DNA of 64,000 nt from Oscillatoriales cyanobacterium. Its GTDB lineage: Bacteria; Cyanobacteriota; Cyanobacteriia; Cyanobacteriales; Microcoleaceae. The notes under the pieces are model-generated. The model had not been told where the DNA came from, ran no database searches, and worked only from the letters and a program-made list of their open reading frames with translations. The stretch is taken from the NCBI GenBank assembly GCA_004294385.1, contig REAP01000004.1, positions 1 to 64,000 of the forward strand, given 5' to 3'. A program made the position numbers and the translations under genes. Positions 52,015 to 59,453 of this stretch are shown here, piece after piece; the stretch's first letter is position 1; every line of letters begins with the position of its first letter.

Positions 52015-52102
52015 GTCCCCGCCGTCCCCAGTAACCTCAATCCCTTGTGCAGTAAGAATTTGGCGCGGGGACAGCGGAGACCCCAGTATTGTCCCCGTCC
52101 CC
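52015..52102. repeat. Cluster of GTCCCC/GGGGAC hexamers, right
   Basis: GTCCCC occurs at 52015, 52024, 52091 and 52097, and GGGGAC at 52067. The cluster ends 33 bases before the antirepressor start and is a candidate operator. Confidence 0.45.
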
Positions 52103-52134
52103 GCCGGCGAATCCAAACTAACAAATCTACAACA

Positions 52135-52686
52135 ATGCAAACTCTAATTTTCAACTCCCAGCAAATCCGAATTGAACGCAAGGATGGCGATGTTTGGTTT
52201 TGCGCTGCGGACGTAGCACGGGCAATCGGGTACAAAAACACGGCACAGGCGATCGCCGACAACGTGTCTGCTAAATATATCTGCCAGATATGTTTGGGGG
52301 GTAAAGGTCGGAAGCCGCTGTTCATTTCCGAGGCCGGTCTCTACGAGCTGATAATGAAGTCGAACTTGCCAGCCGCATCTGCTTTTCAGCAATGGGTGTA
52401 CGAGCAAGTGTTGCCTTCAATCCGTCGCACCGGCCAGTACGTCGGTCAGATGCCACTTACAGAGCTAGGAGACTTGATGGCAGATTTACCTGCTCTAATC
52501 ATGAGGGAAGATGCAAAACCAACGCAGCACCCATTTAAAGTTCGGGATGTCGCAATGGTGGATTACGGTAAAGGCGATCGGCGGAAATGTAAAATTTTGA
52601 GCATTCTTGGTAATTACGTACACATTAAATTTGCTGACGATACTGTGGACATAGTTACTGCGAGGCAAATTTCAGCGGCTATTTGA
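52135..52686 (+). CDS. BRO-N domain antirepressor
   Basis: The 183-residue protein has a BRO-N domain: IRIERKDGDVWFCAADVARA at about 11-30, then IGYKNTAQAI and FISEAGLYELIMKSNLPAAS, ending VLPSIRRTGQY. The C-terminal part (FKVRDVAMVDYGKGDRRKC) looks like a small KOW or SH3 domain. Such proteins relieve phage repression or alter host transcription. ATG 52135 is used; the reading frame continues upstream through the GTCCCC cluster, which I take as non-coding. It is on the + strand, against the early operon. Confidence 0.85.
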   Translation: MQTLIFNSQQIRIERKDGDVWFCAADVARAIGYKNTAQAIADNVSAKYICQICLGGKGRKPLFISEAGLYELIMKSNLPAASAFQQWVYEQVLPSIRRTGQYVGQMPLTELGDLMADLPALIMREDAKPTQHPFKVRDVAMVDYGKGDRRKCKILSILGNYVHIKFADDTVDIVTARQISAAI

Positions 52687-52720
52687 AAACTTCTCAGATT
52701 AACTTCACCCCAAAACCAAA

Positions 52721-52749
52721 AAGCTACCAACTGTTACGGCTGGTAGCTT
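52721..52749. terminator. Hairpin after the antirepressor
   Basis: Stem aagctacca / tggtagctt (9 bp) with an 11-base loop lies 35 bases after the antirepressor stop. No U-run follows on the + strand, so this is a weak terminator candidate. Confidence 0.4.
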
Positions 52750-52822
52750 ATGAGTCTACACCGACAGCGTAGTACACAGTTCAATTATTTTGCCATCAAT
52801 ATGTTGCGGAAGTGTACAGTTT

Positions 52823-53101
52823 TTACTGCCGTCGCGATGACCAGTACAAAGCCGCAGCCGGGGGAGCAATTAATCCCGCAAATCCCAGGGCAACTTTCAA
52901 ATTGAGATTATCTTCTCCAGCCAAACCGGAGAGGACAAGTCCCAGAAACAAGCCTGCAACGCAGGAACCGAGCAAAATCAGGGCATTAGCCCCCTCAATT
53001 TGGGTAGAGCGTTTGCCAGCCACGGGCGCTCCGCAGTGCGGGCAACTGATGGCGGTTGAAGCAACTTTGCCACTACACTCGGGACAGGTAATTAAAGCCA
53101 T
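52823..53101 (-). CDS. Zinc-ribbon membrane protein
   Basis: The 92-residue protein begins with a zinc ribbon (CPECSGKVASTAISCPHCG, cysteines at 6, 9, 20 and 23), a short linker, and then two membrane helices (about 42-60 and 70-86). Proteins of this build are common in bacteria and often unassigned. Here it stands alone between terminator-like hairpins, so it may be expressed independently. Confidence 0.75.
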   Translation of the reverse strand: MALITCPECSGKVASTAISCPHCGAPVAGKRSTQIEGANALILLGSCVAGLFLGLVLSGLAGEDNLNLKVALGFAGLIAPPAAALYWSSRRQ

Positions 53102-53156
53102 AGATTAGGTGGTGATGGTAATGTAATTTCTGCAATTTTTACACGATTCTTCATGC

Positions 53157-53190
53157 AAAAAAACAGCAGGTTTTAGTCTGCTGTTTTTTG
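53157..53190. terminator. Bidirectional rho-independent terminator
   Basis: The stem aaaaaaacagcag / ctgctgtttttt with an A-tract on one side and a T-tract on the other is a textbook two-way terminator. It separates the HAD-to-repressor leftward operon from the zinc-ribbon gene. The 53191-53353 segment beyond it holds no gene. Confidence 0.8.
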
Positions 53191-53353
53191 CTCCGGTTTT
53201 TGATGCTTTATGGGTAACTTGCCGGACACCCTTTGGGACGCTGCACGCGGAGAGCTACGATAATCCCTTTCTGCTCTCAGGCCTAATGCAAATTAATTGC
53301 ATGGGACCAACGGCGGTACAAATTTACTATACACCAGAAATTGGGAGTTAAAA

Positions 53354-53935
53354 TTAGAGCGCTAAAAATTTCAACAGCACATTCGGATCGGTATGAGTAC
53401 ACTCAATCTCCTGCATCCCTAAGTTTGTAAATTTTGCCAACATTACGGTTGTCGGTACAAAATTTATGTCAGCGGCGATCGCGCATTTTTTATCTTCATC
53501 TCGATCGCCTACCATCCAGCATTCATCCCAATCAAATCCCGTGCGCGCCAACTCGATCATTCCGTGCCCAGGCTTCCGACATGAAATTGCCAATCCGCCG
53601 CCTTCGATCGGTGCAGAAAATAAAAGTGGTTCATTATCTCGACTTAACTGATAGCAGCTTTCTCTCCAGTTGGGGCAAAAGAAAATCTCGGAAAGTTCGG
53701 GAAACAGACTTAAAGTAATCCGCTGTTCCGCGATCGCACTTTCCATTGATTTATGGCCAGCAGCTACACCACCCTGATTAGTGATGCCAATGAGTACAAA
53801 ACCCTTGCTTTGATAGTAGTTTAAAGCCTCCTGAGCTCCCTCGATCGGTTGCTGATCATCGGGTTCATTAATAAAAGTCTTGCCCGATTTGGTTTTTCTC
53901 AGTGTTCCATCTAAGTCAAAGAAAAAAATTCTCAT
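53354..53935 (-). CDS. HAD-family phosphatase (polynucleotide 3'-phosphatase/HisB-like)
   Basis: The 193-residue protein has HAD motif I FFDLDGTLRKTKSG (nucleophile Asp7 and Asp9), motif II ITNQGGVAAG near 50, and a motif III/IV region KPGHGMIELA ... WMVGDRDEDKKCAIAADI. The subclass III layout, with TFINEPDDQQP after motif I, matches the HisB-N/GmhB/polynucleotide 3'-phosphatase group. In a phage DNA repair or tRNA repair setting, end-healing is a reasonable role. It starts 7 bases after the stop of the T5orf172 gene. Confidence 0.85.
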   Translation of the reverse strand: MRIFFFDLDGTLRKTKSGKTFINEPDDQQPIEGAQEALNYYQSKGFVLIGITNQGGVAAGHKSMESAIAEQRITLSLFPELSEIFFCPNWRESCYQLSRDNEPLLFSAPIEGGGLAISCRKPGHGMIELARTGFDWDECWMVGDRDEDKKCAIAADINFVPTTVMLAKFTNLGMQEIECTHTDPNVLLKFLAL

Positions 53936-53941
53936 TGTTTT

Positions 53942-54328
53942 TCACCCAAAAATTATTTTACTTACCAAAGCTAACAAAATTAATCCAAACCCAATATAAC
54001 TCAAATTAACTCCTAAAGCTTTGCCCATTAAGCTTGTCTTCGCAACTGGTATTTGCCACCAATTCAATTCAAACCATTCTGTTCCACCATCCATTCTACC
54101 GCGATACGTTCTCGCTAATTTGAACTGTTTGTGCAGAGACTGTTCTACAAACAGCATATTGAAAGTCCAAACAACTTGAAGTATTCTTAATTGACCGCCA
54201 TAGGATTGCTTTAAATACCGCAGTCGGGTTGCGGGCGATCGGGATAATCCTATTTTGTGCAATTGGGCGGATGGATCGTAAATCAGGTACACGTAACCAG
54301 GTACAGCGTGATTTTGTTGTTTTTTCAT
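53942..54328 (-). CDS. T5orf172 (GIY-YIG-like) domain protein with membrane tail
   Basis: The 128-residue protein reads GYVYLIYDPSAQLHKIGLSR, then PATRLRYLKQSYGGQLRILQ, VEQSLHKQFKLARTYRG and GGTEWFEL. This is the T5orf172/MUG113 variant of the GIY-YIG nuclease fold. The C-terminus has a hydrophobic helix (LSYIGFGLILLALVSKIIFG, 109-128), so the domain may be tethered to the membrane, which is unusual for a nuclease. Stop and start overlap neighbours by 4 bases on one side. Confidence 0.78.
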   Translation of the reverse strand: MKKQQNHAVPGYVYLIYDPSAQLHKIGLSRSPATRLRYLKQSYGGQLRILQVVWTFNMLFVEQSLHKQFKLARTYRGRMDGGTEWFELNWWQIPVAKTSLMGKALGVNLSYIGFGLILLALVSKIIFG

Positions 54329-54777
54329 TCATTTCTGTTGGTGGTGCGCTCATCCCAAATCAAACCAGGCAAATCAGATCGCTGTTGCCATTTATACCCT
54401 GTTGTAACAAAAGGTTCTGTTGATGTTAATTCCAAAATGGCAGTTACGCAGGTTGGTTCATCTATTACCCGATAATACCAACCAAATGTTGGCTCATTAC
54501 AGCAACTATCTTTTACTAATTCATCAAATTCTGCATCGGTTGGTATTACCCAGTCTTTGAGTAGTTTAGGGTTTTGCTTGATACTCTCAATGATTTTCTG
54601 ATTTGTAGATTCTGATAAATTTGATTTACCAGTCTTAATTACCTGATTGAGTATTTCAAAAGTTAATTTTAGAATAGTTTTTAGGTAATCTTGAAATATT
54701 GATTTTACTTTTTCAATAAGATCAGGTTTAGGGTAATCCTGTTTTGAAATGTACAACTTAATTGTTTTGGTAGGCAT
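54325..54777 (-). CDS. Early protein of unknown function
   Basis: The 150-residue protein has a Lys-rich helical N-terminal half (YPKPDLIEKVKSIFQDYLKT) and an alpha/beta C-terminal half with two adjacent Cys (KDSCCNEPTFGWYYRVID). It overlaps the T5orf172 gene by 4 bases. No family recognised. Confidence 0.55.
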   Translation of the reverse strand: MPTKTIKLYISKQDYPKPDLIEKVKSIFQDYLKTILKLTFEILNQVIKTGKSNLSESTNQKIIESIKQNPKLLKDWVIPTDAEFDELVKDSCCNEPTFGWYYRVIDEPTCVTAILELTSTEPFVTTGYKWQQRSDLPGLIWDERTTNRNE

Positions 54778-54791
54778 TTTGGGACTCCTAA

Positions 54792-56264
54792 TTAAACTTC
54801 AACTTTACTTCTGACTTGATAGCTGATATTGTAAGCATCAAGCACTTTGTGAAGGCGTTCTCGTGCCTTCACCCATTTTTGATTATCACCGGGGCGCGCT
54901 TTGTAAATGCGGTTGCAGATGTGGCGCTGGTTTTGCATTTTGTCAACCAACCACAGCTTTAGTATCCAGTTTCGCTCGGTGGTGGATATGTCTCCTTTGA
55001 GTGCAATTGCATTTAATGGCTCGTTCATGGTTTCTAGGAAGGTTTGGAAGGCTTCTAGAGGTTCGCTCAGCACGTCGATTTCTTTGGGCGTCACGTATTG
55101 AGCAGTGGCAACTCCGTTAGAATGACCGACAGCATCACCCATCCCAACACTCGCTGTACGCTCTTCAACCCTTCCAGATATCGTCGCCCAAGCATCAGGA
55201 GTAACCACAAACTGCATTGCCCCATGCGTGATTGCGAGCGCAATTTTGGTGGAAACGCCCAGTCTTTGCTGCACTAATCCCAAGTAAGGGCGTACTTTAG
55301 CTTCTGAATAATCAATCCTCAATCTCACAAAAATTCGCCCATCTTCGTGAGAATATGCGCCTTTGTAGGATGAGCTAATACTTTGCGATCGCAGCACATC
55401 CCTAATAGCTCTAGCAATAATTGTGCTTTGCTCAATATCATCAGGAAATGTCTCTTGAAGCTGTTCGATTGTCATCAAAGCATTTTGCAATTCAGATTCT
55501 AGTTGTTCAATTCGCCCCTTGAAACGCTCTACTTTTTCGTGATGGCTTTGCAAAAAGTCTAATTTAAATTTTTCAAATTCTGCTTCTCTTAAATTACAAA
55601 CCTCTTCAAATTGTGCTTTTTCAGCATCGTAATACTCTTGAATCTCTTGAGCTTTTTCTTCCTGCAACGCCTCTAATTGGGCGATTGAGTTAGCTTCATT
55701 TTGCACTAAATTACGCTCTCGCTCTGCCAATTCAGCGTTTTGCTGTTCGCAGTATTGATCGAACTGGATTTGTTGACGATCGGAAAAAGTAGCTACTTCT
55801 GCAAGTTTTTGAGCCTTGAGATTTTCCAGCTCTGCTTTTAGCTCATCTTCATCTTCACTTACAGCCTGCTCTCTTGCTGTGACCTCAGCTTCGCGCTCAG
55901 AAAGCACCATGCGCTCGGCACTTAACAAAGCGTCAATGCGCTGTCTAGAAAGTTCTTCTTGTGCGCCCAAAGTTTCTTCGATCAAACTCAATTCAGCTTG
56001 CCGGATGCTGATAAGTTCTTCAATCCCTACTACTTGTTCTTCTAAAACTTGAATTGACTGGTTGAGGTTTTTCCACGATTGGAAAAACCTTGGCGATACT
56101 TGGAGGTAAATCAGCCCCAAGAAAAACCCTCCGATTTCGGCAACTACACTGGCATTACCGAGAAGCACCTTGGATGCCACTACGCAGCCAAAGCTAGCAG
56201 TGGCAAGTGCATACCGAAGGGTTTCTTTGAGCAGCTTCCTCCATTTGATAGGAGGTAATTTCAT
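54792..56264 (-). CDS. Membrane-anchored long coiled-coil protein
   Basis: The 490-residue protein has two N-terminal membrane helices (about 17-35 and 40-56), a coiled coil from about 65 to 285 rich in Glu, Gln and Ala, and a folded C-terminal domain from about 290, with YKGAYSHEDGRIFVRLRIDY and RQHICNRIYKARPGDNQK-like segments. Start ATG 56264 overlaps the previous gene. Arrangement suggests a scaffold projecting from the membrane. Together with the next genes it forms a membrane block of unknown purpose. Confidence 0.7.
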   Translation of the reverse strand: MKLPPIKWRKLLKETLRYALATASFGCVVASKVLLGNASVVAEIGGFFLGLIYLQVSPRFFQSWKNLNQSIQVLEEQVVGIEELISIRQAELSLIEETLGAQEELSRQRIDALLSAERMVLSEREAEVTAREQAVSEDEDELKAELENLKAQKLAEVATFSDRQQIQFDQYCEQQNAELAERERNLVQNEANSIAQLEALQEEKAQEIQEYYDAEKAQFEEVCNLREAEFEKFKLDFLQSHHEKVERFKGRIEQLESELQNALMTIEQLQETFPDDIEQSTIIARAIRDVLRSQSISSSYKGAYSHEDGRIFVRLRIDYSEAKVRPYLGLVQQRLGVSTKIALAITHGAMQFVVTPDAWATISGRVEERTASVGMGDAVGHSNGVATAQYVTPKEIDVLSEPLEAFQTFLETMNEPLNAIALKGDISTTERNWILKLWLVDKMQNQRHICNRIYKARPGDNQKWVKARERLHKVLDAYNISYQVRSKVEV

Positions 56265-56458
56265 CTATTTTTCCACTTGCTAGTAACAAAATTTGTGGCA
56301 AAAGTGGCGACAACAGCAATAGCAGCAGCAACAGTCCAAAGAACCAAGCTATTACTCGTAAATCGCTGCTTAGAAAGCGTCAGCGAAAAACTAACAATTC
56401 TTGGCGCTAGATGGGCTGCCAACGCCCCGCAGGTAAAGAAATAAAGCTGCTTTTGCAT
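56261..56458 (-). CDS. Small membrane protein
   Basis: The 65-residue protein (from ATG 56458) has hydrophobic segments QLYFFTCGALAAHLAP and LVLWTVAAAIAVVATFATNF. The reading frame extends upstream to 56512, but that part overlaps the preceding gene. It overlaps the coiled-coil gene by 4 bases. Likely a partner of that protein. Confidence 0.6.
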   Translation of the reverse strand: MQKQLYFFTCGALAAHLAPRIVSFSLTLSKQRFTSNSLVLWTVAAAIAVVATFATNFVTSKWKNR

Positions 56459-56459
56459 C

Positions 56460-56843
56460 TTAGACCTCAACAGGGATACGCGGGCTACTCTTGATACTAT
56501 TACTGGCCGCATTTCGGAAAGAATCGCCAGCGGAAGTGTTCCCGTTGACCTTCAAACTTTTGATTTTCAACTGAAGCTGTTGCCCTTGACCTTTAAGTAC
56601 ACCCATCGAACGAGTAAAACTCAAATCGGTTTGTGCGATCGCCTTAACTTCCAAAGCAATTTCGTGGCGGATAGATGCAGTGTCGCGCTTAACTTCCTGA
56701 GTATCAGCATTGATTTTCTGGATATCCTCCCAGGCTTTAGCGCCGCGCTCCTTGTGTTTCCAGCCTGCTTTCATGTGAGTTTGCACTACTTTTTTGCTGG
56801 CTGCAATCTCTGTTTCGTAAGCTAAATCTGCTACTAAACTCAT
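56460..56843 (-). CDS. Helical early protein
   Basis: The 127-residue protein is nearly all helical (MSLVADLAYETEIAASKKVV ... EVKAIAQTDLSFTRSMGVLK), with an AAGGAAAATACC ribosome-binding region before ATG 56843, which decides the start over the longer frame to 56897. Heptad-like spacing suggests a coiled coil. It precedes the membrane proteins in the operon. No family known. Confidence 0.6.
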   Translation of the reverse strand: MSLVADLAYETEIAASKKVVQTHMKAGWKHKERGAKAWEDIQKINADTQEVKRDTASIRHEIALEVKAIAQTDLSFTRSMGVLKGQGQQLQLKIKSLKVNGNTSAGDSFRNAASNSIKSSPRIPVEV

Positions 56844-56983
56844 GGTATTTTCCTTGTGTTGAATTTGAGTTGAATCCCGTCTGTTCCGGGGTGCCAACTA
56901 GCCCTAGTTTTACCGGCTCGAACCGTTTTATTTCTACTTTTTAGGGCAATTATTTCAGGCATCAGTAGACTAGCCTTTTAAAC

Positions 56984-57313
56984 CTATTTACCTTTGCAAT
57001 ATTCTGATTTTTCCCAAAGCAACCGTTGCTGGATTTTTTGTGCAGAAAATACAGCTTTATCTGCTTGCTCAAGCTTAGCTGTTGCTTGATTCACTTGAGC
57101 TGAACTAAAAGATGCTCCAATCGGTATTCCTACCCCTAAGCCTGCAACTATACCGATACCACCTATCACAGAAACCGCTTTAACTAATGATGGCTGTTTG
57201 GTAATTTGCTGCGGTGAAATTCCTAGGGGAATTCCACTTGTCTCAAGGTTTCCTGGATGTAAATCGTTGACATTAATTATTAAATCTCGGCGCTGCTGTT
57301 CGTACTGTTGCAT
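56984..57313 (-). CDS. Single-pass membrane protein
   Basis: The 109-residue protein has a cytoplasmic-type start (QQYEQQRRDLIINVNDLHPG), a Gly-rich membrane helix (VSVIGGIGIVAGLGVGIPIG, about 47-66), and a helical C-terminal portion (VNQATAKLEQADKAVFSAQK). It overlaps the 57280 gene by 34 bases. Part of the membrane block. Confidence 0.55.
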   Translation of the reverse strand: MQQYEQQRRDLIINVNDLHPGNLETSGIPLGISPQQITKQPSLVKAVSVIGGIGIVAGLGVGIPIGASFSSAQVNQATAKLEQADKAVFSAQKIQQRLLWEKSEYCKGK

Positions 57314-57603
57314 TTTTTGTCATTCTCCAATAATTCAATCCAGAGATGCCCATCTAGGATTGCCATATGCTCTGTTGGGCTAATACCGTGGCAAAGCTCG
57401 TTGCCAAAATCATCTTTTACTTTCCATTCCCATTTCTCAGTTTTGGAAATAATAATTGCAAATCCTTTAGGAATGAAAAGCTCTGGATGGGGCGACGTTA
57501 TTTCTCTCCAATACTTGCGCTTGAATAATTGATGGGCGCAAATATTGATTATGTTTTGTAGGGTTGTTGTAGACAGTGAATTCAAGAAAAATTTCAACAT
57601 CAC
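57280..57603 (-). CDS. Early protein of unknown function
   Basis: The 107-residue protein starts at GTG 57603, coupled to the stop of the small gene upstream (TGATG). It has a helical start and a beta-rich middle (FAIIISKTEKWEWKVKDDFG). No motif recognised. Confidence 0.55.
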   Translation of the reverse strand: MMLKFFLNSLSTTTLQNIINICAHQLFKRKYWREITSPHPELFIPKGFAIIISKTEKWEWKVKDDFGNELCHGISPTEHMAILDGHLWIELLENDKKCNSTNSSAEI

Positions 57604-57776
57604 AACCCCACCATCTGATAAACGCTTTCGAGGTCGATCGCATACTTAATCGGCGATCGAAACAAACTTTTAACCCATCCCCACATATGCTTTTCTCCTG
57701 TTAGTGGCTTAACTTTCAATATCAACTCTGCAATTTGCTGATCGTTTAGTTGGCTTAGCAACTCCGATAAAACCAC
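57600..57776 (-). CDS. Small basic protein, below usual length cut-off
   Basis: A 58-codon frame opens at GTG 57776 and reads VVLSELLSQLNDQQIAELIL, then KVKPLTGEKHMWGWVKSLFR. Its stop overlaps the next start. An internal ATG at 57686 is preceded by AGGAG at a good distance, so a 28-residue form (MWGWVKSLFRSPIKYAIDLE...) may be the true or an additional product. The tight coupling at its stop supports coding. Confidence 0.55.
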   Translation of the reverse strand: MVLSELLSQLNDQQIAELILKVKPLTGEKHMWGWVKSLFRSPIKYAIDLESVYQMVGL

Positions 57777-57784
57777 TTCAGGAG

Positions 57785-58414
57785 CTAAAGTTTGACTCCG
57801 AGGTTCTTGAGCGCAGCGTAGACATCCAGTTGGGTAGCAGCCCCCGTTTTTGCAGTCCGCGTGTAAGCCTGCGAGGAAAGTTGCGAGTTTCCCAAAAAAT
57901 CGTCACCCGCACTGTCTTTCAAAAGCTCGTTGAGCCGATCGCGCGATGCTTGGCTTTTCTGGAATACAGCATCACGAACCAACATTGCACCTTCAAATTG
58001 TTTAGTTGCACGAACTAATTCTTTCACCACTCCTGCGCGCAATCCATCGTCAGCGGCTTGCTGAATCTCTGTTTCAAGAATGTGCGTTTGCTGGCCTTCG
58101 GATGCCATCATTGCGTTAGAAAGCCCTGTTTGTCGGATTTCAGCAATTCCTGTTTCCGTTTCTTGTGGCACGGGTTCAGGAACCCGCTGCATCAAGTTTT
58201 CGGTTTTTTCTTCCAAAGAAGTCTCAGGGACTTGCTCTGCTGCGGGAGACAATTGGCGTGTAGAGTTTTTTACAAATTGCTTTTTGATATCGCTAACTTG
58301 CTCGGCAGAAAATACCGTTTTAAAACTTGCGCCAGCTATTTTTACTTGAATAGCCAGCCTTAACACCTCAACATCTGAAATTTTTAATTGTTGCGCTAAC
58401 TGCTTGGGTTTCAT
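57785..58414 (-). CDS. Early protein with IF2_N-like N-terminus
   Basis: The 209-residue protein opens with KPKQLAQQLKISDVEVLRLA and IQVKIAGASFKTVFSAEQVS, a small winged or helical module similar to the N-terminal repeats of translation factor IF2. A disordered Glu/Pro/Gln-rich middle and a helical C-terminal half follow (VRATKQFEGAMLVRDAVFQK). It lacks any GTPase. The ATG overlaps the upstream gene's stop (ATGA). Perhaps a DNA- or RNA-binding factor. Confidence 0.6.
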   Translation of the reverse strand: MKPKQLAQQLKISDVEVLRLAIQVKIAGASFKTVFSAEQVSDIKKQFVKNSTRQLSPAAEQVPETSLEEKTENLMQRVPEPVPQETETGIAEIRQTGLSNAMMASEGQQTHILETEIQQAADDGLRAGVVKELVRATKQFEGAMLVRDAVFQKSQASRDRLNELLKDSAGDDFLGNSQLSSQAYTRTAKTGAATQLDVYAALKNLGVKL

Positions 58415-58797
58415 TTTTGGTTAAATTCCTCTAGAAAAGTTTTGTGAGTTAGTCGATCGGCATTAGCTATTAAATGGCGCTTAAGCTCTTCCTTCAAAGG
58501 CTTTGGCTTGCGCGACATAAACTTTTTGATGTAAGCCAAAACCTCCATCTGATGATGATTCCACGGTTCTCCTGGAATCAAAATTGCTTCGCCAGTGCCT
58601 GGGTCAAATAAATAATCTGAGAATTTTTCACCGTCCGTTTCAAAATAGACTTCAACTATCAATTCTTCCCAGTTATAGGTGGTTTGACGCGCAACTCCAA
58701 GAACTTGCTCTGTAAAGTATTTCCGCGTCCACCTCCGCACTTTTTGCTTAGCCATTTGTGAGCGCAAAGTGCAAATTTCAGGAACTACTGTCACCAT
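58411..58797 (-). CDS. Early protein of unknown function
   Basis: The 128-residue protein (114 if it starts at ATG 58755) begins VRRWTRKYFTEQVLGVARQT and contains LFDPGTGEAILIPGEPWNHH, then a basic helix. The longer start is preceded by a purine-rich GCGAGAAG stretch and overlaps the upstream gene by 20 bases. No family recognised. Confidence 0.55.
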   Translation of the reverse strand: MVTVVPEICTLRSQMAKQKVRRWTRKYFTEQVLGVARQTTYNWEELIVEVYFETDGEKFSDYLFDPGTGEAILIPGEPWNHHQMEVLAYIKKFMSRKPKPLKEELKRHLIANADRLTHKTFLEEFNQK

Positions 58798-59008
58798 CGT
58801 TTTCTTCTCGCCTTCCGCTCCCCGTTTCCGGTGCGTAAGCTTTCATAAAATTGTAGTATTTGCCCCGATTTGCTTCGCCAACAATGCGGTCGATCGCATC
58901 TTGTCGATCGAAGGCTGGAACCAGCAGTTCGATCGCCGGGAAGCCCCATCTTTCGACCATTACCGGAAAGCGCTCAAGTGGCGCTGCGATACTTCCAAGT
59001 GTTGCCAT
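58778..59008 (-). CDS. Small early protein, first gene after the operator cluster
   Basis: The 76-residue protein (ATG 59008, with GGGG seven bases ahead) reads MATLGSIAAPLERFPVMVER and includes PAFDRQDAIDRIVGEANRG. The frame extends to GTG 59038, inside the TAGAC cluster. It heads the leftward operon below the 59021-59174 regulatory stretch. Function unknown. Confidence 0.55.
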   Translation of the reverse strand: MATLGSIAAPLERFPVMVERWGFPAIELLVPAFDRQDAIDRIVGEANRGKYYNFMKAYAPETGSGRREENDGDSSS

Positions 59009-59020
59009 TACATACCCCAT

Positions 59021-59174
59021 TAGACACGTCTTAATCACTTAAAACACCCATCAAGCAAGGATTGAAGCTATCGGACTAGACGTTGACTCATTAGACGTGA
59101 CTTGTGTCTAGCGACCCCTGTCTAATCCCGATAAACCAACAATAAACCCCTCACTTGGAGGGGTAAATGGTCTA
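59021..59174. promoter_or_regulatory. Cluster of TAGAC/GTCTA repeats, candidate operator array
   Basis: TAGAC occurs at 59021, 59077 and 59092 and its complement GTCTA at 59106, 59120 and 59170, with a near-palindrome ATTAGACACGTCTTAAT at 59019-59035. The cluster lies upstream of the leftward early operon. Confidence 0.5.
59146..59164 (-). terminator. Hairpin terminator of the repressor operon
   Basis: Stem ACCCCTC / GAGGGGT with a 5-base loop, followed leftward by a T-rich stretch (TTTATTGTTGG). It would end transcripts of the 59200 and 59454 genes before the operator cluster. Confidence 0.5.
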
Positions 59175-59199
59175 AGGACTAAGTTTCCAAAAATAGGAA

Positions 59200-59448
59200 T
59201 TAGAGTCCCCATTCTTTTTTAAAGAGCGCTGCAAGTATCTTTGCCTGTCGGCTGGGGTACTTCTTTTTAGTTGGGCAATTCCATGCGTAAATAGTTTGAG
59301 GCTCGCACCCAAATGCGATAGCAAACTCGTAAATTTTCCAATGGAAATGCTGTTGGGCCAGAGAAAGGAGCTCGATCGGATCAAACTCTTCAGGTTCGAT
59401 TAACGCGGGCTGTTTAACCTGCTTATTTTCTGCTTGTGATAAAATCAT
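59200..59448 (-). CDS. Small HTH-like regulator
   Basis: This 82-residue protein (FDPIELLSLAQQHFHWKIYE, then FAIAFGCEPQTIYAWNCPTK) contains a helix-turn-helix around FGCEPQTIYAWN and a basic end. It follows the repressor by 5 bases on the same strand and probably shares its promoter, so it may be a second regulator of lysogeny. Confidence 0.65.
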   Translation of the reverse strand: MILSQAENKQVKQPALIEPEEFDPIELLSLAQQHFHWKIYEFAIAFGCEPQTIYAWNCPTKKKYPSRQAKILAALFKKEWGL

Positions 59449-59453
59449 GATGG

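Noticed and set aside
52045..52134. Longer N-terminus for the BRO-N gene
   Set aside because: It lies in the GTCCCC cluster; the BRO-N fold starts at ATG 52135.
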